A model generated the notes under the pieces. The model was not told the DNA's origin. It saw only the letters and a list, made by a program, of their open reading frames with translations, and did no database searches. The position numbers and the translations under genes are program-made. From Tillandsia leiboldiana (taxonomy: Eukaryota > Streptophyta > Magnoliopsida > Poales > Bromeliaceae): a DNA stretch of 64,000 nucleotides. Location of the stretch: contig CM055074.1 of NCBI GenBank assembly GCA_029204045.2, forward strand, positions 17,845,164 to 17,909,163, written 5' to 3'. This document shows positions 1-11,769 of the stretch, one piece after another. Positions within the stretch are counted from its first letter, which is position 1. The number at the start of each line of letters is the position of its first letter.

Positions 1-703
1 ACGTAACTCGCACGTGCCCGGGCTGTCCGCACTTGAAACAGCGGCCGAACCTCAAGTCACAAGCACCTGAAGTGTGCTGACCTTCGCAGAAAATGCACCT
101 AACTATAGACTGAGGCTGCCTTACCTGCTGTTGCTGCTGCCTATGCCGCTGAGGCCTCTGTGACCTCTGCTGGGATGCGGTAGGGGCCAATGCTGAAGAA
201 GGTGCTACTAAAATCCGAAAGGGGCACGTAGGTCGGATGTGGCCTGGCTGCCCACATCGGAAGCATCGACCCTCCCTCAAGCCACAGGTATTTGATGAAT
301 GCTGCCCCCTACAGAAAATGCATCGGACCGACGCCCGAGACTGTCGAGACTGCTGCTGCGGAGGCCTCTGCGATCTACCAGGTCCTCGTCGATCAAGACG
401 CCCACGGCCCGTAGACTGGGGCCGCAGGGGTCGTGGTGGTCTCCCTGAACTGGCCTGTCCATCATTATCTGGGGCGGGGCGTTCCTTGTCTGGACGCTGC
501 TCGAAAGTCCTGGCCCCTTCGTCAACCGCCAAGTCACCTTTCTGCGCCAGCAACTGCTCCAGGCGTTGGTCCTGTCGAAAGCTTCTTGCCACCAAATGGG
601 TCACCAAGGCCCGTAGTTCTCCCAGCTCAGCAGATACCGCCTGCTCGGGCTTCTCAGAAGGGGTAGAAATATCCCCGACGGAAAAATGACGACGGGGTGA
701 CAT
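1..703 (-). CDS. Partial Ty3/Gypsy gag-like frame with tandem zinc knuckles
   Basis: Read on the minus strand from an ATG at 703-701, the frame stays open to the window edge (234 codons), so the gene continues off the window. The N-terminus (MSPRR...) resembles the gag start of the Gypsy element near 61765. After about 70 residues the usual capsid region is absent. The protein goes directly into an Arg/Gln/Pro-rich linker and two copies of a cysteine module. Each module has a CIFC...H...C group and then a CCHC knuckle (CFRCGQPGHIRPTC in the first, CFKCGQPGH in the second). CCHC knuckles of retroelement Gag bind genomic RNA. The neighbouring leader, primer-binding site and LTR to the right confirm the retrotransposon context. 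The missing capsid core suggests a deletion derivative or a non-autonomous element; this is inference. Confidence 0.75.
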   Translation of the reverse strand, partial: MSPRRHFSVGDISTPSEKPEQAVSAELGELRALVTHLVARSFRQDQRLEQLLAQKGDLAVDEGARTFEQRPDKERPAPDNDGQASSGRPPRPLRPQSTGRGRLDRRGPGRSQRPPQQQSRQSRASVRCIFCRGQHSSNTCGLREGRCFRCGQPGHIRPTCPFRILVAPSSALAPTASQQRSQRPQRHRQQQQQVRQPQSIVRCIFCEGQHTSGACDLRFGRCFKCGQPGHVRVT

Positions 704-991
704 ACTGTCACCAAAAGCCACAAATCAGCAAAATAAAATTCCACACGACCCAATCTAGCGAAAGTCAAAGACATTCCCCTATTTCTGTGACTTTATGTTG
801 TCTGCAACCAACATAACGGTTCACCAGAAATTAGGCATGTCGATCCCTCTTCTCTCACTGGAAGAGTCAATAAATCAACGACTTTCGCAAATATCACGTC
901 TCTCGTACCCTATTATCCTAGGGTCTACCAAAAGCCTAGGGTTTCCTAAGTCCCAACTGACCAATCCCTAAGCTCTGATACCAACTTAATC
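704..991 (-). promoter_or_regulatory. Gypsy untranslated leader with primer-binding site
   Basis: This stretch lies between the gag start and the LTR. On the minus strand it contains TGGTATCAGAGC (972-983), the match to the 3' end of initiator-Met tRNA that primes minus-strand DNA synthesis, 8 nt from the LTR end. The rest aligns by eye with the leader of the other Gypsy element (61766-62064), including a shared block 'cgacccaatctagcgaaagt'. Confidence 0.8.
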
Positions 992-1665
992 TGTCACGCC
1001 CCGGAACCCGGGCTCGCCAACAGATCCGCCGTGCACATGGGATTTCCCGAGTACACGAAGCGCTGGTAACCTGCTCCGATATAATATAAACAATAAAAGT
1101 GCATAATACAGAGCTGAAGTGGAAGAACCACATAGTATCTCAGACTGGAACTACTAATAAAGCTGTAATAAGTACAATAATCTCCCAGCTCACCAAAATA
1201 GTACATCCAGCTGGCGAAAGCCAGACCTAGAATAAAAGAAGAATACCACAGTCTGAGTAAAGGGTGCAGCATCTATCTAACATCTCACAGTCTCCCAGGA
1301 GATCTATCTATTCAGCGATCCCCTTACCTCGATCAGCTGCCGATGGCCTAGCAGCTCCCGCAGACGACTCTGCAAAAATAAAGGAGAAGAAAGAAACAGA
1401 AAAGAACAATGGGGGTGAGAACTACCAGATAAACCAGTAGCCTCCCCTAGTGGGCAAAAACCTCAACTCTGACGCACCCACTAGGACTACTAGAGGCCAG
1501 AAAGGAATAAGTGGTAAAGCTGTAAACAGAACTGCTGAATAAAGGGAAACCACCACTAGTATGCCTCTAAATGTCATGTAGCATGAAATGACTGTATGCA
1601 ACAATACCAAACATGCCTGCCTGAAATAACTCAGTCTTGTGTCACTGGTACTGCCTGCTGTGCCT

Positions 1666-1817
1666 TGCCAAATCGGGTATGCTGGCCAATGCATAACACC
1701 GATGGGGATAGTGTTTGCCAAATCGGGTATGCTGGCCAACGCATGACACCGATAGGGAATAGTGTTTGCCAAATTGGGTATGCTGGTCAACGCATAACAC
1801 CGATAGGGGATAGGAGT
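1666..1817. repeat. Three tandem copies of a 50-51 bp unit inside the LTR
   Basis: Copies start at about 1666, 1716 and 1767, each beginning TGCCAAATYGGGTATGCTGG. They differ by a few substitutions. They lie in the R/U5 side of the LTR. Confidence 0.85.
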
Positions 1818-1950
1818 CTCAAGGACTCAAAGTCTGTCTGTAACACACTCCGGAGTGGCACTCGAGGGGAGCGACCCACACGAGTAAATATCTCAGTAAT
1901 AAGTATCAGAAGTGCCATAAAACAGCAGGACTGGATCATGACTATGATCA

Positions 1951-2090
1951 AAGTGGGAAAAACTATCCACTAAAGAAAACCCCGATCTGATGTCATAGTA
2001 CTTAACAAGTGGGAAAAACTATCCACTAAAGAAAACCCCGATCTGATGCCATAGTACTTAACAAGTGGGAAAACCACCCACTAGGATAAT
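1951..2090. repeat. 56-bp tandem repeat inside the LTR
   Basis: AAGTGGGAAAAACTATCCAC recurs at 1951 and 2007, and a partial third copy starts at 2063. The first two units differ at one base (tgTcat or tgCcat). Confidence 0.8.
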
Positions 2091-2521
2091 CCGATCCTCA
2101 GCTGATGCAAAATAGACCAGACTCATCCCTAATCTGATGCAAGGATAAATATCTGGTCGACCGCCTACTGTCCGCGGTCACCGCAATACCCCACAAGTTT
2201 ATAATCTAACATAACCTTGGCTATACTATCCCAAACCCCTGCTCATACTCGAGCGACAAGCAACTGAAAGCAAAAGAGAGTAATAAAACATGTCAAGTCT
2301 TAATATGATAGTGTAGCAATAAATAGTGGCCCTACCTGATGTCCGGGCATGCATGCAACTGTCTTTATTTTAAAAGTTGTAAAATAGTGTCAAAGATTTA
2401 AAAAGATTGATTTACTGAATAAAAGTCATTTGCATGCGAGATTATAGCCTTTGTCTCAATCACAGTGTCCCAATATAAGTCATCATATCATCTGTGGGGT
2501 TATATTAATTTTTAGGAGAGT

Positions 2522-2712
2522 TCGTCCCAGCGGTTCTCATCAATTGTCCTGTTAGTAGTCCTGTTAGTAGTCCTGTTAGTAGTCCCAATAGTACTCATCA
2601 ATTTAGTTTGTCCCAATTGTTCTCATCAATTGTCATATTAGTTTGTCCCAATTGTTCTCATCAATTGTCATATTAGTTTGTCCCAATTGTTCTCATCAAT
2701 TGTCATATTAAA
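2522..2712. repeat. 35-bp tandem repeat and GTTAGTAGTCCT triplication
   Basis: TGTCCCAATTGTTCTCATCA recurs at 2609, 2644 and 2679, exactly 35 bp apart. Just upstream, a 13-bp CCTGTTAGTAGT unit is repeated three times (about 2548-2586). Confidence 0.8.
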
Positions 2713-3469
2713 TTTTAGGGGAGTTCCAGTAATCCCAGTGAGCTTGTCAAAAATGAGGTAAGCAACAACCGCCCACCTCGAACAGCTCAAATCACACCCA
2801 GATAGTCTCCTGGCTGTCCACAGTCCCCTAGAACTGCTGTCTGCCGAGAACGGTGCCCTACAGCAACACACATTGCACAGGGTGTAACTATATTATTCAT
2901 AAAAATACAGCTTTTGCTGTTTTTCAAATAGCACGAAAAGAGAGGAGTTTTTCACCTCTGTATAGTGCTCAGAAAAATCCAGAAAAATTACGGTTGCGTT
3001 CCTCGCGAAGAGTAGATCAAAATCGACTCCTTGAACGCCTCGATCTGATGCTCCTACGCCAAGATAAAAATCGGAGAAGTTGACACTGTCCAGAAATTTC
3101 CACAGCAAAAAGGGGGGTCAAAGAGACCTCGGGAAACGTGCCAAAAGTACGAAATGGAGCAAAGTGATCAACACGGAAATCGAAGCCTTACCTCTTAGGA
3201 ACGCGCTGTCGCAAAAATCGTCCAAAAATTCCTCCTGGTTAGCCCACAGGGAATTTTCGACGGAACTGCGACGGGAAATGGGCCGAAAAAGAAAACCGTC
3301 GCAGTGCGCCGCGTCGCAGATAACTCACTAACTGTAACTCCAAAAATTCTGAGATTTGGAGGAGAGAGAGAAGAGAGAGAGAGGAAGAAATTTCGTAGAG
3401 GGCACTTTTTCTGGTTCTCTCTCTAAGGGCTCGAAAACTGAGGTGCAAAGAGAGGGGGGTGGGGGACCC

Positions 3470-3731
3470 TATTTATAATGGGCTGAGGCTCCACACAGGA
3501 TCGGATCCGAACAGGAAACACCGAAACGGGCCAACCAAAACGCGCCACGTGTCCACAAAACAGGGAACAGCCTGTGCAAGGGCCACTCAGAGGACGCCAC
3601 GTGTCCACGTGGAGCACGGGCCCGGTCCCCGCGCCGGGTCTTCCGGAAGATGTCGGCCAATCCGGGTGTGCCACGTGTCACCCTCCCACGCGCTTCTAGA
3701 AGCCGGCGAACCAATGGGGAAGCGCCACGTG
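3470..3731 (-). promoter_or_regulatory. LTR U3 promoter: TATA box and CCAAT-N10-CACGTG array
   Basis: A minus-strand TATAAATA lies at 3470-3477. Upstream of it (higher coordinates) CACGTG occurs at 3546, 3598, 3606, 3672 and 3726. Exact CCAAT-N10-CACGTG composites start at 3657 and 3711. Near matches with the same spacing start at 3531 (CCAAC) and 3583 (CCACT). The spacing equals plant ERSE-I, bound by NF-Y together with bZIP28-type factors. Function here is inferred. Confidence 0.6.
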
Positions 3732-4187
3732 GAAAGGGGGTATTCGGTGCTCCCGGTGCACGCCAGGCCCATGGACCGCGCACCAGGGCCGCGCGCCTCC
3801 GCGCTCTGCCGCTGTGCCGCCGCTGCGCCGCTGCCCGCCGCCGTGCGCCGCCGCCCGCCGCCGCTCGCCGCTCGCCGCCGGCGGCCGGAACAGTAATTCC
3901 GGCCGGCGGTTACTGTTCCGGTGAACAGTACCAAGTGCCGAAAAAAATAAAGCGAATATACCATTTCGATCGTTTTCGCGCGCTGAGTCCAAATCCGACG
4001 TCCATTTTGCCAAATTCCCATCCGAAATTTTGCCGAAAGCTCCCGCAAAATTCCATTTGCTCCGATTTTCGCGCAGAGTCTATATTAAATATCCAATTTC
4101 GATTCTACAAGCTCTGCTTCACCGGATAAGCTCCCTACAGTCACTGTTTAATGTTGCACAGTTCCTGCGGGAGTCCGGATCATCACA

Positions 4188-6357
4188 AAATCAGTTCAAA
4201 TAAGTTTTATTTTCCAAACCCCGAAGGGCTATTGCCTTCACCCAAATCAAACAAGAACAGGCTCCGGCGACCCGCTCGAAGTTTGGAAGGAAAACATTAG
4301 TTTACAGAAATTATATGTCTCCAAAAGCAGTCTGGGTTCTAGGTCCTGCTATCACTAGTATACTATTGCCACTAACACAGTGGCAACACAAAAAACAGAG
4401 AAACAAGACAACCCGGGACCACCGTTCACCCAAACGGTTCCCGCCACAGATAGAAGACCAGCTACATCTACCAGACTCCACTCTGACCCCAAGCACAAGT
4501 GTAACATGTATCCCACACTAAGAGAAATCCCGACCACTCGGCCCACTACCCGGGCGAGGATAACACTATGTCCAGGAATAGAATAAGAAGTGTGGATGTC
4601 TAAAGCATAAATAAATCTAGCCCAAGTGAGGGTTTTCTACTGGTCTGGTTACACATGCAACATATGACAGGGTGCTAGGTCAAGTTCCAATAGTGGTACT
4701 TCAGTTAACACAGATAGGAAGCATACATCAACATGATCATGATAACAACGCGAGAACATCCTCTCTATATCTAACATGCTTCCTAACACATCTAACAATC
4801 ATGTATGATTACTACACGATAGAATTAATGAATAGTCCACCGATTTTGGAGGCGAAGCAACCCACCTGAAAGTGCTAAACTGTCCAAAGTCCAAAAAGCT
4901 GAAAATACCCGGGAATAATTCTCCAAATTCCCACAAGTCCAATGGGTCCAAAAACACCCAACCAACTCCCCCTGGGAACAAAGATATAGTCCAATGTTAC
5001 AATCAACACAATTAATCCAAGTACAGAATCTGCTGAAATTTCAGTCCCAAAGATGCAAAATTTCCACCTGTAAGATAAACTCTAAAAATTCCAATAAAAA
5101 CACGACGGCGATCCTTGCGAAGCGTAGATGTTGATCGAATCCTCACATGTCGAAATCCTATACCCGAGTGCAGAGATAAAAATCCGACAAGCCTCCGCTG
5201 TCCAGAAATACCACCAGCAGAAAAGGGGTTCAAAGATGCCTCGTAAACCATGCCAATAACTCAAAACGAAGCAAGGTGATCAACACGGAAATCGAAGGCG
5301 TACCTCTCATGAACTCGCTGCCATAAAAATCGGCTCAAAATACCATCGGAGTACTCCAGGGTGCCTCACGGACCAAAAAGTGACGGTGGAAGCCAAAATC
5401 CAAGAAACGTCGCAGTGCGCCGCGTCGCAGAAAGAGCGGATGTCGAGGCCTCCAAAAAATCTGAAAGTCACTCAGTAGATGGAGCACAAGATGAAGAACA
5501 AAATCTCTTAAGGTCACCTTCGCAAATGGGCTCGGGAAAGGGCCCGAAATCGCAGCCCAACGGGGAGCTTTTATAGTCAAAAACCAACAATTCACGAAAT
5601 TCCCTGTGTCCGTGAATTCGGGCGCCCGGTCCGATTCGGGTTGCTACAGTGCCCGAAACACGCTAGAATCCGGACCGTTCATCCAGCGCCTGGATCGCTC
5701 ACAATGCGACACGTGTCCCCGCACAGCAAACAGCGAACGCGGCCACTCCGCTCGCGACACGTGGCCTCGCCCCCGCGCCCACCTTCGCGCGCGTCAGCAC
5801 CTCGGTCCGCGTGCCCACGTGCGCACACATCGCGCTGCCGGCGACCATTACGCGCACGCATCCCGAGGCAACTGCCCGCTCTGCTCCGTGGACCGAGCCG
5901 GTGCACCAGCCAAACACATGCTTCCACGTGTCCACACCGCGCCAACAGGAAGACGCCACGTGGCACACGCCCTCGCTGCACCGCGCACCTGCCCGCGCCC
6001 TGCCCGCGCCCGCTCCGCCGCGCTCCGTCGCCCGCCGCCGCTACCGGCGCTGCCCGGCCGGGCGGAACAATAATTTATACCTCGAAATCCATGTACGGGC
6101 ATCCGGGCTCCGAAAAATACAAGTAAATAGTCCATTTTCATCGTTTTCGCGCGCTGAATCCAAATCCGATGTCCGTTTAGCCAAATTCCACTTCCAAAAT
6201 TTGCCAAAAATTCCCAGAAAAGCAAACTTGATCCGTTTTTCGTGCCGGGTCCAAATCTAGGGTACGATTTGCGCGCAATCAACTCCAACACACTGTATAG
6301 GCCCCCATAAGTCACTGATCACACTGCAACCTCTCTGCGGAGATCCGGGTCATCACA
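4188..6357 (-). mobile_element. Truncated, diverged Gypsy LTR
   Basis: The right edge (...CGGGTCATCACA at 6357) matches the end of the LTR at 992-4187. The interior shares blocks with the LTR at 42906, for example 'acatatgacaggg...gctaggtcaagttcc' near 4660. The left LTR end (TGTCACG) is missing, so roughly the first third is lost and the start is uncertain. No PPT or coding frame follows on the right. U3 G-boxes lie at 5710, 5758, 5816, 5925 and 5957, with CCAAT-like partners at the same 15-nt offset at 5743, 5910 and 5942. It is probably a solo or truncated LTR next to the first element. Confidence 0.7.
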
Positions 6358-7490
6358 ATCACTAGTTTACCGGTGACGGGTGGCGTTGATGTTGCTGTGA
6401 TGCCTTTGGGGACACCACAGCGGGATTTGCGCATGGATAGGTGATAGCGCCCTCGGATGTTCTTTCGCCAGTGGTTCCTGGACCTATGCCAGGGGCTACT
6501 GACGTGGACCCTGTGAGGGTGACTGTGGTAGCACCCTCCCCCACCCTTTCCACCATTTGGGTAGTGGAGACGCTACATTAAGCGCGGAGTGGGTTCGGGT
6601 GAGGACAAGTTTGGCGAAATTTTTGGTAGTATAATCCGCCGATGTTTGATAGAGCGACGATTGATCCGTTGGTCGTAGGAAAGTGGGTAGATACCCTAGT
6701 GTAACACTTTGGAGGTTTGTGGTTGGAGGAGTGCAAGCGGATTCCTCTAGTAGTCCTTTTCTAGAGGGGACCGCCCGTATTCGGTGGAAGACAATGCCCC
6801 AAGCCATTCCTTCGGCAGTAGTTCCTTGATCTACGCCGGGGGCTACTGGCGTGGATCCTTAGGATGCAACGGTGGTGACACCACCTCACTCACTTTTCCA
6901 CTACCCTTGCGGGTGGTAAAATAACAACCTCTAGTAGGGTAAGGCTTTTGCTGCGGAGATACTGTGGCGGGTGTTGTTCAGGTAGCTTCTTGATAGGTTT
7001 TACCTAATAGGTCTTTTGGTGATTTGGTTACAGCTTGACAGTCAGCCGAATTTGATATATTTAAAAATTAGAAAAATATTCGGATACTTGGAATACTAAA
7101 TGGATACTCTAGGAAAACTTTGGGGAGATATAGGATAAAGCAATTTAGGTCTAATTGAGAATGGAATCATTGTTAAGTGGCTTGCATCCAAAATCTCATT
7201 ATATAAGTTTACTCACTTTACATTTGGATGACACTTGTATACAAATTTCATAATTGATAAAATTCAAGATTAATATTAGAACACTCAGTAATTTAATTTC
7301 ATGATATATCAAAGCTCGACAATATTTTCATCTTTGCACAAGTACAGGAGTTCGATGTTTGAAAAAAATTTCTTATAAATTTTTTTAGCAAAATAATATT
7401 TTAAATTGATTTAAATCTGAAATAATCAAATCTAAATTCACATGCAAATTACTTTTATACTATAAATAAAAGAACAGTAGAAATTAGATA
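6358..7490. other. Unassigned stretch, possibly degenerate retroelement
   Basis: No intact reading frame, RNA gene or recognisable protein is seen. Positions 6362-6960 are GC-richer and contain two related blocks, 'ggttcctggacctatgcc' near 6473 and 'agttccttgatctacgcc' near 6820. Each is followed by 'gggggctactgRcgtgga'-like sequence, so this may be an old duplication of a decayed coding region. From about 7020 the sequence is ordinary AT-rich intergenic DNA. Confidence 0.4.
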
Positions 7491-8604
7491 AAACCTGTGA
7501 GTCGAGGCGTGCAGATGCATTGTCCTAAAAGTAAGATTGTCCCTCTACGTGCGAGTTTCCGGCAATCACTTCTAGCGATACAACGACCACTGTCCACCCC
7601 GTCGGCACGACTCCGGAATGGCGCAGAGCGAATTCGTCGACTTTCAGAAATCTAGCAAAAGGTAAAACTCAATATAGAAGATATAATAAAGCTCAGTGTA
7701 AAAGTATGTTAAAGCTCAGTGTAAAGTATAGTACTGTGAATCAGAATTTTCTATATGTAAAGACTTAACCAAATACACCCATATATATAGGGCTTTCTTG
7801 AAGCCCACCTTCAGGTAGGGTCCAACAACTAGATCTCGGGTTATCCGTTGGACCTTACCAAGGAGACTCTTGGGCAGCCCACCAGGCACTTCCCAAGGTA
7901 AGCCTTTTGAGTAGTCTGAGAAGGCACTTCCCAAGATATGATTAAGCCAAGCAAAAAATAAAAGGCACTTCCCAAGGTATGATTAAGCCAAGCAAAAAAT
8001 AAAAGAGCAAATAAAAAGATAACCGAGTCAAGATTGCACGCACCTAGACCAGTTTGTGTCTTTAGGAGATGCCTCTACCCTCACTTAATACTAAGCAACA
8101 TGCTTAAGAAAGAGTATATAAATAACTACCACATTTGAAGAGTTTTCGATGTGGAACTAAACATCACATGTGGTGAGCTAAATTTTTGGACTTTCGGATA
8201 AAACCTATTAATATTGAACCATCCAGAAAGCGCAAAGGCCAAATATAAATTTTAAATCACCAAAACTTAAATAAAATCTAACATACCATGCCTCAAATTA
8301 TTACATCTTCTTAGTTAAAATTAAGTTTACAGTATAAATTTTCACATGTAATATATTTTATCAAAAATAATGTTTTATTATCGTATCCACACGTATCATA
8401 TTCTAAGGTCTGTAGAATTTGTCGTATCGCCATTAAAGTATCATGTTATATCCAAATTCCATAATTGTATGTATGCAAACATAGTGTTCACGCGTCGGGT
8501 TCAAAATTTATAATTTTTAAAATGTGAGATACTCTTATAAAGTAATCCATCAACACCATTAAAACTTTTAAATTTATGCATTGTAAAACCACCCAGGATT
8601 CAAG

Positions 8605-8684
<80 letters not shown>

Positions 8685-8914
8685 TAAGATCTTAGTTAAT
8701 CGACATGCTTACAATTGTGCACTGAATGATAAAAACTATTGCAGTTTCCACCAGAAATCAAGCAGATACATAAATTTTGCTACATTACATATTGCAAGAA
8801 GCCAATTGAAAACAAGGAAAGAAACAGCCAAACTCTCAACAGACAAAGAGCACATACATGATCAGAAATTGCACACAAGCACCACAATATTCCTTTTTTA
8901 AGGTCCTTAATTAA
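7491..8914. other. Intergenic region with repeat fragments, 3' of CASP
   Basis: Positions 7496-7640 are a GC-richer block with the feel of a decayed LTR or other transposon, which I could not identify. A 43-bp tandem duplication with AGGCACTTCCCAAGRTATGA lies at about 7920-8005. An (AG)n microsatellite of about 70 bp lies at 8608-8676. The remainder is AT-rich without coding signal and includes the 3' flank of the CASP gene. Confidence 0.5.
8608..8676. repeat. (AG)n microsatellite
   Basis: An uninterrupted run of about 34 AG dinucleotides, ending at 'gatgg'. Confidence 0.95.
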
Positions 8915-10262
8915 TTAATGGTTTCGGACAGCAAAAGCAGACATAACCACAAGAAGCATGAAGATGAGCACCGCGATGAATGTCCCGACGACTGCACCAC
9001 TCGTTCGCTCGCAGAATCCATGGAACTGCATACAGATCGCAATCCAGTTCGCCTTCGGGTTCCCGTTGTGATCTAAATACACAATTGCTGAAGCAGAAGA
9101 TGCTGCTGCAGTAGTTAAGGCAACCATCACCTGCATGCACAAATCATAAAGAGGGAAATCGTATATTTAGATTTGGATTCCTCAAGGTGGAGAAATTAAC
9201 TTCTGGTCTAGCCTTTAGGGCTTGTTTAGCCTAACTAGAGCTTCTATAAAAGTGCTGTTTAAGTAGATATGATCGAAGAGGAGTACCAAGACTTAATTTT
9301 TTATCTAACTTCCCCTAGTTTCCTCCCTCTCATAAAAAATAAAGAAAGAAAGAAAGAAAGAAAGAAAACACAGCAGTAGAAGCAAAAGTTCATTTTGGCT
9401 GCCAACTGTAGCAAAAACTACTAACTATTTGTTTGCCAAGCATCAATTACTACTTCTCAAAGTAGAAAAACTATTCTAGAAGCCAAACCAAACTGACATG
9501 CATCAGCGTAGTAGTACGAAAGCATAACCTGATACTTATACTAATTAAAGAAACTGAATCTTAAATAGAGGCCAAGAATATTGGAATTTACAGTGTCAAA
9601 AATAAGCAGCAGAAGCCGCAGCCCTGTAGCCTTCGGCCGAAGAATTCCAACAGCAGAGAAAGGAAGAGACAGCACTAGGTATCCTGCTGCAATCGCATTT
9701 CCAATCAAAAAAAAACTGCACAATTAATTTTATTTGTCAGTCATGTATCACGACAAACAAAACTTACTTTATAACTATTTGTGAGTTACCAATTCAATCT
9801 CAGATACAAAACTTTGTTGCTACAGATAAAAGTGTAACTTGTTTCATTTAAAGTAACGTACGTGAAGGCCGGAAAATCTGCATAGTTCGCGTGGAACTGA
9901 AAGAACTGAGTGAAGAAAGATAGTGTTTCGTCAGATGTGCCTGTGGAGATGGCAGCAGCAAGGGAGGGGCCGAAAGCGCAGATTCTTAGAAGGAAGTCGA
10001 AGGCCGCAAGGCATCTCCTGCAACCTTGGCGTCCTTTGCTGCATCTCAAAAGAAAAGGAACGTGTGCTTTACGAGCATTAGTGGTGGTTGTAGCAGGAGC
10101 AGCTTTACGAGCATTAGTGTTGGTAGTAGCAGGAGCAGTAGCAGTAGCGGTGGTAGCAGCAGTACTAGCATTAGCAGGCGCAACCGGTGCAGCTGGAGCT
10201 TTTCCAGCTGCATCAGCTGCAGAATCACCGATGGGGATCACGGTGGCTTCGTTAGTGCTCAT
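8915..10262 (-). CDS. Casparian strip membrane protein (CASP), 246 aa, 3 exons
   Basis: CASPs are four-transmembrane plasma-membrane proteins that form the scaffold for lignin deposition in the root endodermal Casparian strip. Exons on the minus strand are 10262-9862, 9715-9592 and 9130-8915; all junctions are GT-AG and in phase (741 nt). Residues 1-80 are an unusually long Ala/Thr-rich cytosolic tail. TM1 is about 85-105, with the conserved Arg near 93. The first loop carries the CASP signature ETLSFFTQFFQF (112-123), which separates true CASPs from CASP-like proteins. TM2 is about 135-155. TM3 ends in the conserved LLLLIFDT (Asp 174). The second loop has CMQFHGFC, and TM4 precedes the C-terminal RNH. 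A MITE-like insertion lies in intron 2. Family assignment is firm; the exact paralog is not resolved. Confidence 0.9.
9218..9493. mobile_element. MITE-like insertion in CASP intron 2
   Basis: It begins GGGCTTGTTTAGCCTAACTA and ends with a rough inverted counterpart (agaagccaaaccaaac). The same start motif (GGSYYTSTTTAGCC) followed by 'aaaagtgctgttt'-like sequence recurs at 24567 and 33436, so it is a repeated family. Terminal repeats are imperfect and I found no clean TSD. A short (GAAA)n run lies at 9340-9366. Confidence 0.45.
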
Positions 10263-11769
10263 TGTTGTTGATTGTTGGCTTGCTTTAGTTGTATTGTATG
10301 AATTGTGAAGATCGAAAGAGGAGAAAGGGGTTTGTGTTGTAGGGAAGTGTGTGTGAAAGGGATTAGAGTTTTAAAGGAGCTAGTAGAGAGAGATATAGTT
10401 AAGTAAAAAAATATTGAGGGTTTGTGAAGAAGTTGGGAGTGGTGGTGGTGGTGCAGTTTTAAGGATAGGCAATGTGGGGCAGTTGCTAACTAATCTTTAC
10501 ATGCATGGTCCCTTGAAAACCATAAATTATAAGCTTAAGAAAATGTGGTTTAGTTCCTAGCTCATAATTAAGTTTTAGGAATTATAATAGAAAAGTTAAA
10601 ATTAGGATAGAAATACTAATTTAATCAATCTTAGTTTTGTTTTCGAGATTTTAATACAAAAAGGTAATTAAAAATGGTGGTCAAACACCAAACCTAAGAT
10701 GTTGCTTTTCTTCAAGTATAAGAAGCACCATTACACATTTAAATTACTACAAAATATTAACTGGTATACAGAGCTTGTAATGTTAAAAGTCTACATATGC
10801 AGGCGAAACGGGAGCGAAACAAACAAGTAAAGAACGTTTTAGAGCCCAAAAGTAGAAGCTCCAAACATTTCTATACAAGATCCTAATACTTGCAAGTAGA
10901 ATGTTCCCACCAATTGAGTAAGAACTAACTCGAACAAAATTTTCAGGAAAAAACAAACTCCCCCAAAAAATTTCAGAAAACAACAAAATGGCATGGAATA
11001 TAGTTCTTCTATTCTGGATGAGATGAAGTAAACTAGTTGACAGGATGCTACCACCTCCATTAATTTTTCGGACTTAAATTCTATACAATTGAATGAACCA
11101 CTGGATAGCAGATGTTTGTAACACGATTTATTTAGCGGTTTAATCCGGCAACAGAAAAACAAATTAGCAACTTTCTTTTGCTTATTTTTGTTTTTAAAGA
11201 AGACATCATTCTGCATTAGCAGAATAGAATAACAAGCTACCTCACAATACTAAGGAGGCAGAAATCCATCTGCCAGCACAATCAATCGTATAAAATTTGA
11301 GTTTCAAAAAAACAGACAAAAAAAAAGTGACAAGAAAAAGGACTACAAACCTTTTATTTTCCTTTCTTCTTACCATTATTCCTTATAATGCAAAGAGCGT
11401 CGGTCAGGCCAACGAAAGAGGTAAAAAACAACATGTAAAATGGCGCCAAAAGGGTGAAAATGAAAAAGGCAGATACCATAGTCCACCATTACATTGTCTT
11501 AAACCATATGTACGATACAGAAGCAGCAAATATTGTACAGCAAAAAACAACGGAAAGATGACAAAATGGCTATACAAAAGACCAGGAACTACTTATGATA
11601 AATGAAATATGTACCGAATTTCAAATAAATCCTTCCCATTCCTAGATATACAAACCACATATGGAATAACTATGATGTTCTCACAATACGAAAGGGATTC
11701 TCGCGAACTAGAAAGGCAGTTTCACATGACAATCCGAGTGCACTTGATGAAAGGTGGCGATCAAAACAA
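10263..11769. other. CASP upstream region and VAMP714 3' flank
   Basis: Positions 10263-10480 are purine-rich on the plus strand and are the likely 5' UTR and proximal promoter of the minus-strand CASP gene. The rest is AT-rich. It contains the probable 3' UTR of the VAMP714-like gene left of 11770, but I could not fix a poly(A) site. No other coding exon was found. Confidence 0.5.

Larger units (their letters stand above)
992..4187 (-). mobile_element. Ty3/Gypsy (Del/Tekay-like) LTR, 3.2 kb
   Basis: The plus-strand edges are TGTCACGCCCC... at 992 and ...GATCATCACA at 4187, giving the TG...CA ends expected of an LTR on the minus strand. The primer-binding site lies just left of 992, so this is the 5' LTR of a minus-strand element whose body lies mostly to the left of the window. 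It is related to the LTRs at 42906 and 62065 but clearly diverged. U3 is the right-hand part (G-boxes 3546-3731, TATA box 3470-3477 on the minus strand). The left-hand part holds several tandem repeats. No host gene is seen in it. Confidence 0.8.

Noticed and set aside
1666..2712. CRISPR-like regular repeats
   Set aside because: These are contiguous tandem repeats without unique spacers, in a plant LTR.
3459..4129. Overlapping Arg/Pro/Ala-rich frames on both strands
   Set aside because: They lie in GC-rich LTR U3, where stops are rare on all frames; no domain is present.
5606..6315. Overlapping long frames on both strands
   Set aside because: They lie in GC-rich LTR U3 and have the same cause as at 3459-4129.
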